From: Rhinopomastus cyanomelas | Taxonomy: Eukaryota > Chordata > Aves > Bucerotiformes > Rhinopomastidae | Assembly: GCA_013400115.1 (NCBI GenBank) | Contig: VXBP01010394.1 | Span: forward strand, 868,001 to 932,000 | Length of the DNA: 64,000 bases | Reading direction: 5' to 3' | Shown here: positions 47,771 to 61,100 of the stretch, piece by piece | How the letters are laid out: every line of letters starts with the position of its first letter | Numbering within the stretch: position 1 is the stretch's first letter | Program-made: the position numbers and the translations under genes | Notes under the pieces: generated by a model | The model's input: only the letters and a program-made list of their open reading frames with translations | What the model was told of the DNA's origin: nothing | Database searches by the model: none

Positions 47771-50700
47771 ACTGAAGTGAATAGTGCAACAGCCAGACAA
47801 ACATCTGAAAACACTCTTTTTCATGGAAGTGTTTTGAAATTTTGTTGCATCTGTCTATTCCTTTGACAAAACACCCAGCATTGCTTGACTTAGTGGTCAA
47901 CTCAGTGATTCTGAAGTGTGCCAAAGCCTCTGCAGAGACTGTCAGGGTAAAGGGATTCAGGGCTAGAGCCGTATACCTCAGATGGCACACGGTGCATTTG
48001 CAAACCCAGGCACACACACCCCGTATCACAGCACACCAGTGTCACACAGACCTACAGCAAGTTTTCCCAGACATCAGTCAGGACAGGTTTCAGAGGAAGG
48101 TTTAGGAAGACTCAGATAATGATGGTACTGACAGGCCTATAAAGGACAGTCTGAACAGCCAAACTTTGATGGCATTTTATGATCTGAACCATGAATCTGC
48201 ATGTATCATAGACAGGAAAATAAACCCCAAAGGAGACAGAGTCATTATTTTGATAAATGTTTAACTTCTTAAAGTCTAAATAGTGTCTTTATGCAACACC
48301 AATTATGTAGTGTGGCCAAAGTTCCAAAAGTTATTATAAACTATGAATTTATTTGTAAAGCTTTAAACATACTGCCTTTTCATGTTTATTTTCATGTGTT
48401 ACCGTAAAGGCAATAGGAATGTCTAAATAATGTTAAAAATATTAATTATTTTCTATCTATGACAGTGCCCTTTTTACTTGTTCTCTTTAAAATCACCCAT
48501 TAGAATTCTTTTTGCGCTGCCCATCCTCATCGGCAGTGCTCTGAAAGTTCCAAGTTTAAACGTGTAGGCAGCATGTTTTCAATAAACTATCCATATCAAT
48601 TCCCCCTTCTCTGTTATTACCAGACAATTCATTTAGATATCCTGAAAACTATGAGAACTTCAAAGCATTCTTTCAATATAATTTACCTCATATTTGCCAG
48701 CACTGCCTTTTTCATTCAGTCCTGCTGCAACAGTCTTGATGAGCATTGATACAATCCTCTTCACACAGCCAAGATATATTGACAAACCCAAGTAGCAGAA
48801 TCATTTGCTGCAATTTTTGGTGGCTTTTCCCATAACTATTACTTTTAGCTAGAGTAAGAGATTTTTTTGGTGGGCATGTACAGCAGAAAAATATTATTGG
48901 CACCTTTAAAGACTCTCTGTGCTTGTAGTTCTGGAAGCAAAAGACATCACGAGTTCCCGCAGTCAGGGGTATTGCCCATCCTCCAGCACGTCTTGGGGGA
49001 ACTAAACATCTTTGATCATCCCAAGCCTGCCAGCTCCCCCAGAAGATTAACAGTCTCCCTTTCCCACAGTCTCAATGATTAGGACAGAACTGGGATTGTT
49101 GGTTTGATCTGAACATTACTTTGGTCACCTGGTCTGAAAACAGAAGCAAGAGTTTTTCATTACACCAAGCAAGACAGAGTTTATTTGTCCCCACAGCCGT
49201 TCGGGGACCAGCAGGTCAGGAGCTCCAAAAGATCTGCAGAAGAGTGGGACAGCTGCTATTTCACAATTGCATTCTTTCCCAAGCAGAGAGGACATTTTGT
49301 TTTCCCAGGACTCAAGTTCTGCACTTGCCCAGGAGAAGGCAATGCTCCAAGAGAGCCACAGAGCCAGCTAAGGTTCTAAAGATCGTAGAATATTGGTTTT
49401 TTTAAAATGAGATGATTTAGTACCTTAAGTCTTACTGTGAGTTCAGCAAGTCCCAGCAGTTTGATGGGTGGCTTAGCTTATGGCTGATGGACGTGTGCCT
49501 GCTCTTCCTCATGTGGAATGAACTCTACGATTTCTGCTGAGTAAGGGAACTAAATTAACGAATGGCCTAACTCAAGAACATCCCTTTTACCTTTCTGTTT
49601 TTTCTCATGCACCTAAGGACAGCGCATCTTCTTTTTATTTTATTTTCTCCCTTTTTCATCACTTTAAATTATGATCACAGCGAATCCATCAAATTTATTC
49701 ACAGGATTAATTGTAGCTATTTTCTGGTTTTGACAGCCACTCTTCAGTATTCTTATTCTTTACTACGTATGGCGTGCAGCTTGTCAGGAAACTTCTCATT
49801 ATTTAATCCCTGAGCCAACACTCTCTTCCTCAAACCTGCTTTCTCGTGTTCGCTAGACAACTCTATTGCACTCATCAGTCTTCAGTCAGGAAAGAAGACC
49901 TCACAAACTTCTGTCAAAATGGATCGCTCATGTCATTCCTTGAAATGATAGATTACTTGTCAATTATTAAGAACCAATGCATTCCTCTCGTCTTAGACAG
50001 TACCTGAAAGTGTATGAAGCAATAACCACATTGCAAAGCTTTGCTTTAGATTACAATAACCTAAATACCAAGGAAAAATACATTTCCTAATCCATCATTT
50101 CAAAGTTCTACACACGATTAAACTATTCAACTTCATTTCCCATGTGCATAATCACTCAAACAGAGAGCTGCTGTATAACTGTCAGGTTCAAGACAAGGTC
50201 CAATCATTTCTTTTATATCTCAAACTAAGCCTGTTTTTCTTCGGAGGAGAAATACAGAGAGATGGTTAGCTCTAGCATTAGGCTGGGATGTAGGCCAGGC
50301 CTAAGGACAGCAGGGATAAAGTAGCCAGTCTGCTCTCTCTTACCATATATATTAATGACATGTGGAAGCTCATTAGTATAAAATACAGGGTTTCCTTAGA
50401 AAACAGTGTCTATACTGTTGGCTCAGATTATATGTAATAAAAAACTAAACCTGCTTCTTTTCCAGTGGAGATAATACGGAGAAAATTCAGTAGATGTTTA
50501 TAGGTCTTTGAGAACGACATTCGAGAAGAGTTTCACAGATGAACTAAAACCCCCACAGAATACCTCAGGAAAGCATTACAATATCAACAAGCTACCACAG
50601 TGTCACTGTTGACTCTGAGAAGCCACACAGCTTATGTAGCCTATCTTTGTAATTGGTGTCTGTTCAAAGCACTCAAATAGGTACAAAATACAGAGCTTCG

Positions 50701-51486
50701 TAGACACTTAGAGAACCCTCCAAAACAACCAACAACGAGAGGGGTACTGCGATGTTGAGAATCAGAAATGAATTCAATCAAGAATGACAAAATATCAGAA
50801 ACATGTTAAAAAAAATTAATCTCAAAAGACCATGGGAATAATTAGGACATGGTGTGTTCAGTATTAATATATTAATCATGGTAGATAGGAACAATATTGA
50901 GTTTCCTTGCTACAAGTTGCTTACAAAATATAAGCACATTTGGAAATGTTTTGGAATAAGGAAAATAACAGCACCGAAATGGAATTATCTCACTATTTTA
51001 AATCTAACACCAAGACTTTAGGCACACAGACCAATGCAGACTGAGATTTATTAATGAAGAATGATTTTGTTTCTCATCTAAAGGCAGCATGTGCTGGTAT
51101 TACTTGAATTCAAATGCAAAGTCTGTTACTTACATGAATTCATCACCTATAAACCTTTTTTCCAAATAGTTTTAATTATATGTTAGTATCTTTAAAAGAT
51201 TTAAAAAATCATTACACCACCCTTTGGACCACCTGAGAGATGCACAACAGACACCTAAAGTTAACCCTGCACATTGAGAACCCTCATCTCATGTCTTGCT
51301 TCCTCTGCTCTTATGACAGCAAACAGGGCCTGAACACATTCTTCATTAAACAGTAGAAGCAATAATAACTTTCCACGCTCTTTAAGAACACAAATTTGTG
51401 GAACATATTATTTGCCATCCTCTTATCTGCTAAGTTTTCATTTGCTGACATACCCACGTGACTTGAGACAGAAAACACAGCCTTAC
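47771..51486. other. 5' end of the 41-kb intron, repeat-free
   Basis: No repeat or exon is seen in the 3.7 kb that follow the transmembrane exon in transcript order. The open frame of the exon continues past the splice donor for about 59 codons to a stop at about 51311. An intron-retaining transcript would therefore add a short non-teneurin tail. Confidence 0.5.
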
Positions 51487-51725
51487 CTATGAAATATGCC
51501 AGCAGGATGGCAAGCAGCACTGCAGCAGCAATCGCAGACAGAGCAGCACATTTCCAGCTACAGTACTTGGAGGGCTTTTTCAGCTTGAATGCACTCCTGG
51601 AGAATGTATTTCTAGGTAACAGTCTGGGAGGTGGAGTGTAAACTGTTCCTGAGGTCAGTGGGTAGCCGGGGGAAGAACTACTGAAGAGCGGAGTAGTTCC
51701 AGAAGATGTCTTAAACAAGAAATGC
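51487..51725 (-). CDS. TENM2: Teneurin-2 exon encoding the end of the cytoplasmic domain and the transmembrane helix
   Basis: Teneurins are type II single-pass membrane proteins used in neuronal adhesion and synaptic partner matching, binding latrophilins and other teneurins. This exon supplies 79 whole codons plus one base at each end. It opens with HFLFKTSSG, then a Ser/Gly/Pro-rich stretch, the proline motif TPPPRLLP, the basic and aromatic juxtamembrane segment KKPSKYCSWKC, and a helix AALSAIAAAVLLAILLAYFI. The acceptor is a pyrimidine-rich tract ending TTTTTCAG before 51725. The donor is G|GTAAGG after 51487. The exon enters with one base completing a codon, expected to be Arg, and leaves one G that joins CG of the exon at 10480 to make Ala. 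The order and spacing match the teneurin family as I remember it. GC at third positions is about 37 of 79, unlike the next exon. The choice of TENM2 over TENM1/3/4 rests mainly on the next exon's MHLLGLNW. It is certainly a teneurin, and paralogue assignment is slightly less sure. Confidence 0.94.
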
Positions 51726-54210
51726 CTGAAAAACATAAAATGGAACAGAGTTGAAAATGGCAAGCCCTGTACTTAAGAAAGAATATCTTCTATTCCTTTC
51801 CTGTTTCAGCTGCAATAATGTGCTAAATTCAACTAGAAAGAAGAATGATTTTATGATCTTGCCAGAATTAGAATTAACTGGGGTTTTTGAGTGGTACATG
51901 TTTGGTGTAAACAACTGAGGCAATAACCAAAAGCACACAACTCAGCAGAGGGAAAAAAAAAAAAGGACTTCAACTGCCCATACCTTTAAGAAGAAAATAA
52001 GGGACAAAACAGACTACCTAGCAATTTCTCAGAAAGTGCTGCCAACACATTCTGGATAAAGAAAATGGAGAGAGCAAACTGCAGGACTGGCTTGTCTCAC
52101 AGTCAGGATGAACTGACTATACATGTTCCCAGTGTATGGTATAAAAGAAGCACCAATAAAGCCAGAAGACCACTTGTTTTGAGACAAAAGAGCTTTGAAG
52201 ATCTGTTCCATACCCTATCCCTTCACAGCTCTGAGAAAGAGCTTCTTGGAATCCACACGAACAAAGACACTCAGTAATCTCCAAAATCAAAACCCTAGGC
52301 TAGAATAACTGAAACCACACTTCAAATGGAAAAATGTTTAACGTTTTTATTCAGACCAGAATCCAGCATGCCACTCTCAAAACACCTCTTTGAACTTTAC
52401 AATCAAGTTAAATCCCTTTTTATTACAAAGATGACTTGGAAGTTTGAAATTGAAATGTGTTTCCTGACCCATCATCCTACACGTTCAGAGGTCCAAGGAC
52501 AGGGTTCACTGTGTACTTGTCACACAGAATAACCAGAGTGATCCGGAGGAGTATCAAAGCAGTCAAGATGCTTCCATAAGAATTTAGCAATTTATTTTTT
52601 TAATGAAACCCAGAGCACAATAAATTGCATAGGATTTGTATAACAGGTAGAAGACAGTAAAAGGAAGGATGCCTTGATTTTCCAGTTTTAGGATTAAAAA
52701 TTCACATTTCAAGAGCATCTCTGAAAATAAGGTCTTTTTTAAAAATCTGCAGTCATTAATAAGCTCTATAATGAACATGAAAAAACCCGCTTAGTCTGAC
52801 ACTGCCCTTGTTACTGTTTTTAAGCCCTGAAAAGCCTTGTAGATCCCTTAGGACAGTGATCAAAATCTAGATTATTTCAGAAAATATTTCAGCCACCTAA
52901 GCCAGTGGCAGCAGTCACTGTCCTAACTTTTCCTTTGTGCTTTGAGGACATCACAGAGAACCTTTCAGACACACAAGCACAGAAGTGGTTTCCAAGGCCT
53001 GACTACCCGAAGCAGATCAGTTCAGTGGTTTGAGGTGATTGTTTTCAAATATGCAGTACTTCTGAAACAAAGGAATAAGTAGAATGGAAAGGGAATATTC
53101 TAATCAGTTACCAGAAACATTCTGTCCTTTTTCTCAAATAAAGCTGCCCTTCCTTTTTCCCTTATCAGTGAGGCTCCTTCACACTAGAATTTCTTCTTTT
53201 CTGCTTGCTGTACTGATCTATCAGGAAACACTCCACAGGCGAATGCTAAAAGGGTTTTGCCCTCAACATTACCTCACCTTTTAAATTAAAAAACACACCT
53301 TCCCCTTATAGGAAAGCAAGAAATAATGAAAGCTTGATTTCCCGAGCACTTCATTTTAAATGTTTCTTTACTCTGCACCAGTTCAATTAAAATAACTGTT
53401 GGGAAGATGATGTTATCAGGCTCGTTGTGCCAGGCTAGATCTATTGACACTTCTGTTCCTTTTGTCTGGATAAAACCTGATTAACACTTGTTAGCAGCGG
53501 CAGGTTTGGGCCCTTCAGCTTGCTGTTGTGTTGGGAACACAATACCACTGCACCTAAGGGTTTACAACAAACTGGTTTTCCAATTTTTCCTGCCCAAAGG
53601 CAGATCTGTCAGAATCAGATTGGAAACTGCAGTCCTTGGCACTGTGTCTGAGATGTCAAAAGTTTTTAAACCAAGGGATTTTATGTCCTCTTTAGCTGCC
53701 TTCTTGGCTAAAGAGGACATAAAATTCCTGGGTTTAAAATCCAACAGGAATTTTAATATAAAGTAATGCTAAAGTAAACTCAGATACATAATGAAACTCT
53801 GCTCCCATTAAAACTGAATTAATGAATATCTAGATATTTTTAATAGAACATGTCAATCATACCGCGTTTCATGTGAGAAGCAAAAAGAAGTAGAAGAAAA
53901 GAAGTTCCACTGTGATCCTCTTTGAGGTACAGCAACTACATGAAGAAAACCAAAATCCTTATCCATGCAAATATCACCTCTATTTCATTGTTTAAACTGA
54001 CCAGAACTTGCCAGAAGCAAAAAAGGCCAATGATGAGTGGAACTGTGTTATTATCAAAGCAAAAAAGAAACAAATATCACTGGATAAATCTTAAAACTTT
54101 AGTTTTTAAAACTGGAACAATTTCACTGCACTTGTGAGCACTTCTCTCGTATGCTGAAGCCTCAACGCTCATTGTCTCTTCACGAGGATTTCTGGCAAAG
54201 TGCAACCATT
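51726..54210. other. Upstream TENM2 intron containing a foldback
   Basis: This intron lies before the transmembrane exon and extends beyond the window. It has an A run at 51953-51964 and the hairpin at 53662-53741. I see no preceding teneurin exon. Confidence 0.55.
53662..53741. repeat. Foldback hairpin, 35-bp stem with 10-nt loop
   Basis: Arm one is 53662-53696 and arm two is 53707-53741. They are complementary at 32 of 35 positions, and one of the three mismatches would be a G:U pair in RNA from the plus strand. The 20 bp nearest the loop carry that wobble at their outer end only. The size and shape resemble a microRNA precursor, but a template-switch inverted duplication or a small palindromic element would look the same. 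Confidence 0.85.
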
Positions 54211-54530
54211 CATAGAATCACAGGATCACAGACTGGCTCAGGCTGGAAGTGACCTCAGAGATTATCGCCTCCAACCCCTTGCCAGGGGCAGTGACCTCTC
54301 TCAACCAGACTTGGTTGCTCAAGGCCTCATCTGAAGAACTTCTTCCTAAGATCTAAGTCTGAACTTCCTCTTTCAGTTTCAAACCCTTTCCCCTTGTCCT
54401 GTCACTAGATCCCCTTGGGAAAAAACGTCCCTCTCCAGCATTCCTGTATTTTCTCTTAAGGTATTGGGAAGCAGCTCTAAGTTTCCCCCGAGCCTTCTCT
54501 TCCCTAGGCTCCTTGAGCCTATCCTCAGTA
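54211..54530 (-). mobile_element. CR1 LINE 3' region, same strand as TENM2
   Basis: It starts with the complement of the terminal repeat (CATAGAATCACAGGATCACA), then GGCTGGAAGTGACCTCAGAG, CTTGTCCTGTCACTAGATCC and TTCTCTTCCCTAGGCTCCTT. The middle is partly deleted relative to longer copies. Confidence 0.93.
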
Positions 54531-57500
54531 GAAGACAGCACATAGGAACACAGGACATTTAACTAAAGATCCGTTCAGTATCCACTGGGCCATCTGGGGA
54601 GGCTGGCACTGCATTCACAACTGGATTGGCAGCAATACCTTCCGCTACCGTGGAGCGCACCGGGGAGGTGCAGAACGTAACGGACAAAATGCAGGGACCC
54701 CCAGAGTTTTAACTCTAGATTCAGCCACTAATGGAAATAAATTGACTTGTCGCAACTCTATCCCTAAACCAAATGATCTATAGCTGTATTGCTATGTGGG
54801 ATTTGACATGCTCTGGTACAACCAATTGTCTGTGGGCCCGGGCTGCACAGAGAGAACGTGAGCATTTATCAACATTAATTACAGCTCGAAGTGGTGAGTG
54901 GGAGGTGGGGTACAATCACTGCTGGTGAAACAAAGATCTTGTTCGTATCCACTCACCTCATTGCAAATAAACCTATTAGGATAAAAAAACTGATCATTCT
55001 CTCCATGTTACCTGTTTACCTATTAAACACGTTTTCTACTTCAAAATCATCATTAATCATTTGATTTAGATGAAACTACATTTACAGTTTGAGAACAAGA
55101 GAGTATATTTGCTAAGTCAGCCTCGTCTCCCTGTTTTCTGTGCACTGTGCACATTCCTATGCTAGAAATCCACAAGATATTATTGTCAGTGTACAACCAC
55201 ATGGAAGCTATGAAGCTACAGAAGGAGCTTACAACTGCTTGCTGATGCTCAGTTAACCCTGTAGCTCCCTCAGTGCTCTGCTCTACCACTTGGAAGCTTT
55301 CTGGGCTGCAGACTGCACCCCGCTTTGTTTGAAGCCGAGTGCTGCCGAAGGGCTGCATCACAGTCGCAGACACCGGGAGAAAGGTGACATCTTCAGGGGT
55401 TGAGCTTGCAAGGGGACATTTATCCACAGTTCTGCAGACTAATGGGAAATGGAAAAAGCTTTATTTTGCTTTCTTCATTAATTCAGAGCTCTCTACAGCA
55501 TTTATTTTTCCACAGGTCAAAAGGACCTCTGGTGTTCAGGGAATTGTAGTCTGACAGACACTGTATTAAGTTCCATATTCTTTGAGAGAACAATCTTTTT
55601 TTCTCCCCCTCTTTTCTGCCCCAATTGTCATAGCAGCACACTGCAAGAATCAGTTGAGAGAATAAAAAAGGGGGTTGTGTGATGAAAAACTGTAATAGAA
55701 AGGAAGAACAAGATATTTTCTAACATAAATTGCTTCTTTCCCTCCTTATACTACACTAAGCTTATTCTGTGTGAAAAATATAGAGACACCCAGTGCTTGA
55801 ATTGCCTTTTCCCAATAGGGATTTTTTCATATAGGTTTTTAATAGTAATTAAGAAACAGAAAAAAACACAGACCAAGCAAATATGAACAGCTCAATGTAG
55901 AGGTTCTAAAACTGTGGCCAAATCACATCTATGTATCATTTTATTGGACATTTACTTTTAGCAGAAAATCTCCCAATTAAATAGAGAAAGTAGTGCTCTG
56001 GCATTCACTGGCGAAAAAATAATCTTCCATTGTCTTCTAAATCCTCCAAAAAAGTAGCCATGAGTTATTTTATGTCAGAGGAAGCCTCAAGGTGGCTGCT
56101 CAATTTAGACAGTGAAGTTTTACAGCAGTTTTCTAACTTCCACACAAAAAGAAACCAAGATTGAAGAAAACTCCCAGTTGTTCTTAGTTTTTTATACCAA
56201 AACGAATGCTGTGTGTTAAAGTGGTGCAAGCCTTGGTTAGTGGTGCGGGGGTCTGTCAGTGTTTCCCCAAATGAGATTTAATTGCATGTTCTTGCACTCA
56301 GATTCTTGCAGAGAAACACTGCGTTAGCTGTCAGGTTTACAGAGCTGAGTGCTCTCTGATGGGATAAAATTGCTAAAAACTTTCTACTCTTTCTAGCACC
56401 TAAACACAGGGGCTTCAGTACTCCCCAAATGCACTAAAGGTTGTAAAAATGGTTTAAAACGGTATCCATGTGTTTAAATGGCACTGTTAATTGTCTCGGG
56501 CACATCACCTCTACAGACCAAAGCCAGCGTGGTGGCTTTTTCAGTGCAAAGCTCTTTGACACACACCCAGATACACCAAGAGGCTGTCTGACAGCTCACA
56601 GGCACCTCACACCTCCGTGCCGGGAGCAGACACCACAAGACACCACTGCAGTGCTCTGCAGCCTGCTGCGCATCATCAGTCTGTGACTGACTGTGCTTGG
56701 TGTGGCGACTGAGAGCGCTCTGCTGGGCACAGCAACACATCAATACCAGTGGGACACGCCTGTCCACTGGAATGTAACCCTGTGCCTTGCAGCAGCCACC
56801 CAGCTGCCAGCACAGCCCTGATACCAGCTTCCCAGCTCTTGAAAGGTTCAGGAATCAGTCTTCTGAAAAAAAAAAAAAGAGTTAAGCAGGGTGTCAGGGA
56901 TGTTGCCTTAAGTACCAGACTAGCTTGTCACTGTCATCTCCAGGCTCCTAACAAAGACACAGTTGGACACACAAAAGCCCAGTAATTGAAAGCTGCCTGA
57001 CAGGAGGGGAGGATGTTGTACAAAAAGGCAGGTGCCAGCCTTTGGGCACCCTGATCTGTCATACCATTAAACAAAAACAAACAGGTGATGTTCACAAAGC
57101 CACCACTGAAAGCAGACTTGGTAAAAAAAAAAACAGTAAAACTCCTGTATGGCAGCACAGCTGCAGCTGTAGCTCTGCACCAGGCACTTTTTATGTGACA
57201 ACATGCTTTTCATCTGGAAGATGTTAATTGAGATACTGCTGGATAACTTTTATATCTCTCCTGCTGCTGGGTTCCAGGTCTGACTGGTATATTGCAAAGG
57301 CAACAGGCCTGGCATGCTCAGAAAGCCACTGAGATGGGATAAAAGCTGTGAGAGTCTGTAGGAAGACATGGTCAAAAGTATGGAGAGGAGAAGGATCATC
57401 AGTAGTTTAAGAATGTTAGTGGGGGAAAACAAACATGAAAACGCATAAAATCTGAAAGGGAAAAACCTGGGAAGGTTGGCAAAGATGTGTTGGGTTGAAT

Positions 57501-59860
57501 GGCTGGTGGTGATGAAAGTGATGGCACAGGGCAGCTGTGGCCCTGAGGACCTGCCTGACTAGTGACTCTGTGACCCCTTGCTGTCCTGACTAGTGTCTGC
57601 ATGGCCCCTAAAGATTGTGGGTGCCCTGTAGCAGGCGATGGCCACTTTGATTCAGGCTGCCAGCTGAGACCCTACTTAGAGCGTGCGTGAATTACCAGAA
57701 AATAATTGATTTGCCCTTTCTTGCAGTGTTGTTTATGCTCCAGGAATGCAGCAATGAGGCAGCAAGTTAATGCCTGGAAAAGAGTAACAGAAACGGCTAC
57801 AGCCGTCAACACGAGCCACTGGTTACCTTGAGCACACACACACATCCAGTGGGAGCACGGTCGACAGTGCAGACATACGAAGATTTAAGCAGCTCTGAAA
57901 CTATACAACCTCTCCCTTCTTAAGTGGCAAAACTTGTGTCTTCTCTGCTGCGAAGCTGCGAGCACTGTGTCGCACAGCACAGTCAAAGTGAAGAAAGCAA
58001 ATATTGCCTACATTTGTTATTCTGGTAATGGTGATGACTACAATAGTACTTTGAATTTTAACAGGCTCATTCATTTTTAGCTTTCCACATCAATTAACAT
58101 AATTTTAAACCACATCTATTTTAAAAGACATCGGGAAACTCTTCACTATCTCTTAATTCAACTACTGAACAAGAAAAGAAGGAAAAGTACTATCAGTGAT
58201 AGTTCAAGTGCATAAGTAACTATAAGTAACAGAATAGAATAAGCCCAAATCTCTAGAATAATTTCATTGCTCTACATGTAAACTCAAACCCCAGAAATGA
58301 AATCGTATAATTTGACATTATATTCTTTTAAAAAATAAAAATTTACACCCTAAGCATCCCTGCCTCTTCCAGCACAGTCACACTGCACAACCCCCAACTG
58401 AAACACGCAAACCAACCAGATCATGCAAACGTGCCATTGTCTGCTATATGTAAAAGAGTATTGAAGCTGGTGTGGAGTGGGAGTTCATTTGGAATGATTT
58501 TCTGAACCATCATTATGTATCCGGCTTTTGCACGGCTTTCCTTCACTGCTTTCTCCCTCCTATCACAGTCTGCATTTGTTATGAAAACAGTGCTCCAGCA
58601 GCCTGCTAGAAATGACCTTTCTGCAATGTTTTTTGGAATTCCTCCAAGTACATGGCCCAAGCGTGTGTGACACCCTAGGGGATGCTTCCGACTTGCTCTA
58701 CTCAACTCTTTAAAATGCTTTTGATTTTTAGATAGGTCCAGAACCTCTTTGTGCAGATCCCATTTATTTGGAGAGTCCGCACAACCTTTCTGCAACCTTC
58801 ACAGGCAGCAACAAGAGAAAGAAGGAAGTACAGTCAGAAGACTGAACTGCTGTCGCCGCACAGTTTAAGTGGTAGGAGAAAGACACAGACAGCAAAGCAG
58901 AATTAGAGTGAGGAGTTATTTAACTGCTCTGAGGGGTTGTCTGCTACCCCTAATATATGCTAGAATTTTGCATTAACAAAAAGAAAAGAAACTGCATTTC
59001 ACTCTTCTGTCCTGGAACACTGCATCGCATATAAAGATATAAAAATATTGAGACATCACTGAAAATAGGCAGACAATTGCAGAGAGCATCTGTAACTTGG
59101 AACTTCTACCCATTCAGGAACTTCCAAACTGAATATGAAACTGGAGGTTCTGCAGCTGATCTTGACACTCTAACACAGTCCAACATCTGAACACAGTACT
59201 AACAATATTTCACGTATTTCATGTCTACCTTTAAAAAACCTCCAAGCTCTCAGCACTACATCCTGCTCTTCACATGCTCTGTTGCTGGCTTTGCCATGGC
59301 TGCTGCAGCCTGTGCAGAGGCACTGTGTACTACATCAATTCCTTCCTTCATTCAATCATTCACTGCCTGGAACACTGTAGCCACTAAAATGCTGAGGGAA
59401 GATGTTTCCCTGCTATGATGCTCCACGATTTCAAGTTCACGCATTGCAATGGTGCAGACTGAGATACAGTTCTTATTGCTGCTCCATCCATTAATCTCCC
59501 AGCTCTGTCCAAACTCTTTCTCAGGCTTAACCTGGGTGACTGTGTTGGGATGGGACTGGCAAAGTAAGAAATACATCCTGAACCCTCTTAAAAGGAATAC
59601 AGGGGTTCCTCTAGAGCTAAATTTTAGATTGCACAGTCTTTGAACTTTACTTAAATGCCTGCAGTTTTAGACACTGCTCTTTTAATACAGTCCACAAGAT
59701 GTAAAGAAACCAATCTTGTCACCACGAGGAGAGTGACCAACATCCTTCTCCTGAAGTACAAGAGAAACATTAGGATGTTACAGTCTTCCTTGAAGCCTGG
59801 CAACAGATCCTTTTGACAAATTCAAAGAAAAGATAAATCTATACAAGATTGTTTTTACAA
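54531..59860. other. Upstream intron, single-copy-looking
   Basis: No gene or transposon is recognised in 5.3 kb. A runs lie at 56866-56878 and 57123-57133. The stretch at 54580-54760 keeps several CpGs and may be conserved. A 124-codon minus-strand frame at 58421-58795 starts at TTG and matches nothing I know. Confidence 0.5.
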
Positions 59861-60292
59861 CCAAGATGCTCAGAGAGCTGAAGCACTTCTCTTATGGGGA
59901 CAGACTAAGAGAATTGGGGCTGTTCAGCCTGAAGAAGAAAAGACTCCAGGAAGACCTCATAGTGCCCTTCCAATCCCTGAAAGGGGCTGTCAGAAGGCTG
60001 GAGAAGACTACTCACAAGGGCAGGGAACAACAGGACAAGGGATCATGGTTTGAAGCTGGAAAAAGGCAGATTGAGGCTTGACATGAGGAAAAAGTTATTT
60101 AATTTGAGGGTGAGGGATTCCTGGAACAGGCTGCCTAGAGGTAGTGGAGGCCCCATCCCTGGGGCCATTCAAGGTCAGGGTGGATGGGGCTTTCAGCAAC
60201 CTGGTCTGGTGAATGATAGCCCTGCTTGTTGTAGCAGTGGTTGGACTAGATGATCTTTAGAAGTCCCTTCCAACCCCAAACAGTCTGTGATA
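59861..60292 (+). mobile_element. CR1 LINE 3' region
   Basis: Landmarks are GGGGCTGTTCAGCCTGAAGA, GACAAGGGATCATGGTTTGA, GGAACAGGCTGCCTAGAGGT, GTTGGACTAGATGATCTTTA and a terminal CCCTTCCAACCCCAAACAG. Unlike the copy at 19967-20301, this one has no internal deletion. Confidence 0.94.
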
Positions 60293-61100
60293 GCAAAGTA
60301 TGAGGCTAATTAATAAGACTAAATTCTACTTAAACTTGTATTTTGTTTTCTCCTGGATTAAATATTACTAATTTCAACAGTACCAGCTAAATTAGTGTCA
60401 AATGAAATACTGGAAAAGGCATTAGTACATTAGGCCATCGCAATCAAACCTTCATCCACAAAAGCTTCTCTGTGATCCTCACTTACGAGCCTCTCTGTTT
60501 TCAGCCAGTGCCTGCACGTGGTCCTGTGTAAGGTTTGTGGACGAGACTGGCCTCCGACAGCACCAGGAGTGATGCTGACCTTCCCTGCAAAGCCATCCTT
60601 TTCCCCCTGTGCCCTTAAAGCAAGTCAGGCTGTAAAGCAGAGCACCGCATTCTCTAGCTGTCTGGAAGTAATGAGACCCACATGGGACTGTTCAAAGGTG
60701 GTATCTTTATCATTCATCCTCCTCGGAAGCAGTGATTAAGGAAGCAATAAAGGCACACAGCTCTGAATGGGCAAATGCGGGAACCAGCACTTGGGAAGGG
60801 AGGAGGAGGAGATGGTTTGAAACCAACTGCAAGAGGACAATAAAAGTTAAAGAGCATTAAACTGCAGCTCTGAGCCCAAAGGTAAAGCAGCTAAGTACTG
60901 CAGAAATGAACCATAAAAATAGCACCATAAAATGTGACAGCGATGCATTACTACATTCTTACTTAAAGATATTTCAGCCCTTCTATTATGGACCCTTATT
61001 TCAAATAATCCAGAAAAACTGTTGCAGCCATGAAGAGCAGAAGATACAGTCCCTATCTGTTTGTCTTGAAGCAGGAACAAGCACAATAAATGAATCACTC
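60293..61100. other. Intron, nothing recognised
   Basis: Unique sequence between two plus-strand CR1 copies. Confidence 0.5.

Larger units (their letters stand above)
10481..51486 (-). other. TENM2: TENM2 intron of 41,006 bp between the transmembrane and juxtamembrane exons
   Basis: The interval is bounded by GTAAGG at 51486-51481 and CCCCGCAG at 10488-10481, read on the minus strand. The two flanking exons are phase-compatible. It contains most of the CR1 copies, the assembly gap and the hAT element listed separately. I found no further teneurin-like exon in it, but I could not search every short frame. Confidence 0.85.

Noticed and set aside
51487..51725. Assignment of the exon to TENM4 or another paralogue
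   Set aside because: The transmembrane exon alone is very similar among teneurins. The next exon's MHLLGLNW and F-x-N-G pattern favour TENM2, so TENM4 was set aside but not excluded.
53488..53766. Overlapping frames on both strands encoding similar peptides
   Set aside because: The similarity of the two peptides is produced by the inverted repeat itself and is not evidence of coding.
58421..58795. Minus-strand frame of 124 codons that looks somewhat protein-like
   Set aside because: It uses a TTG start, I recognise no family, and there are no flanking splice sites that extend it convincingly. A protein search would decide.
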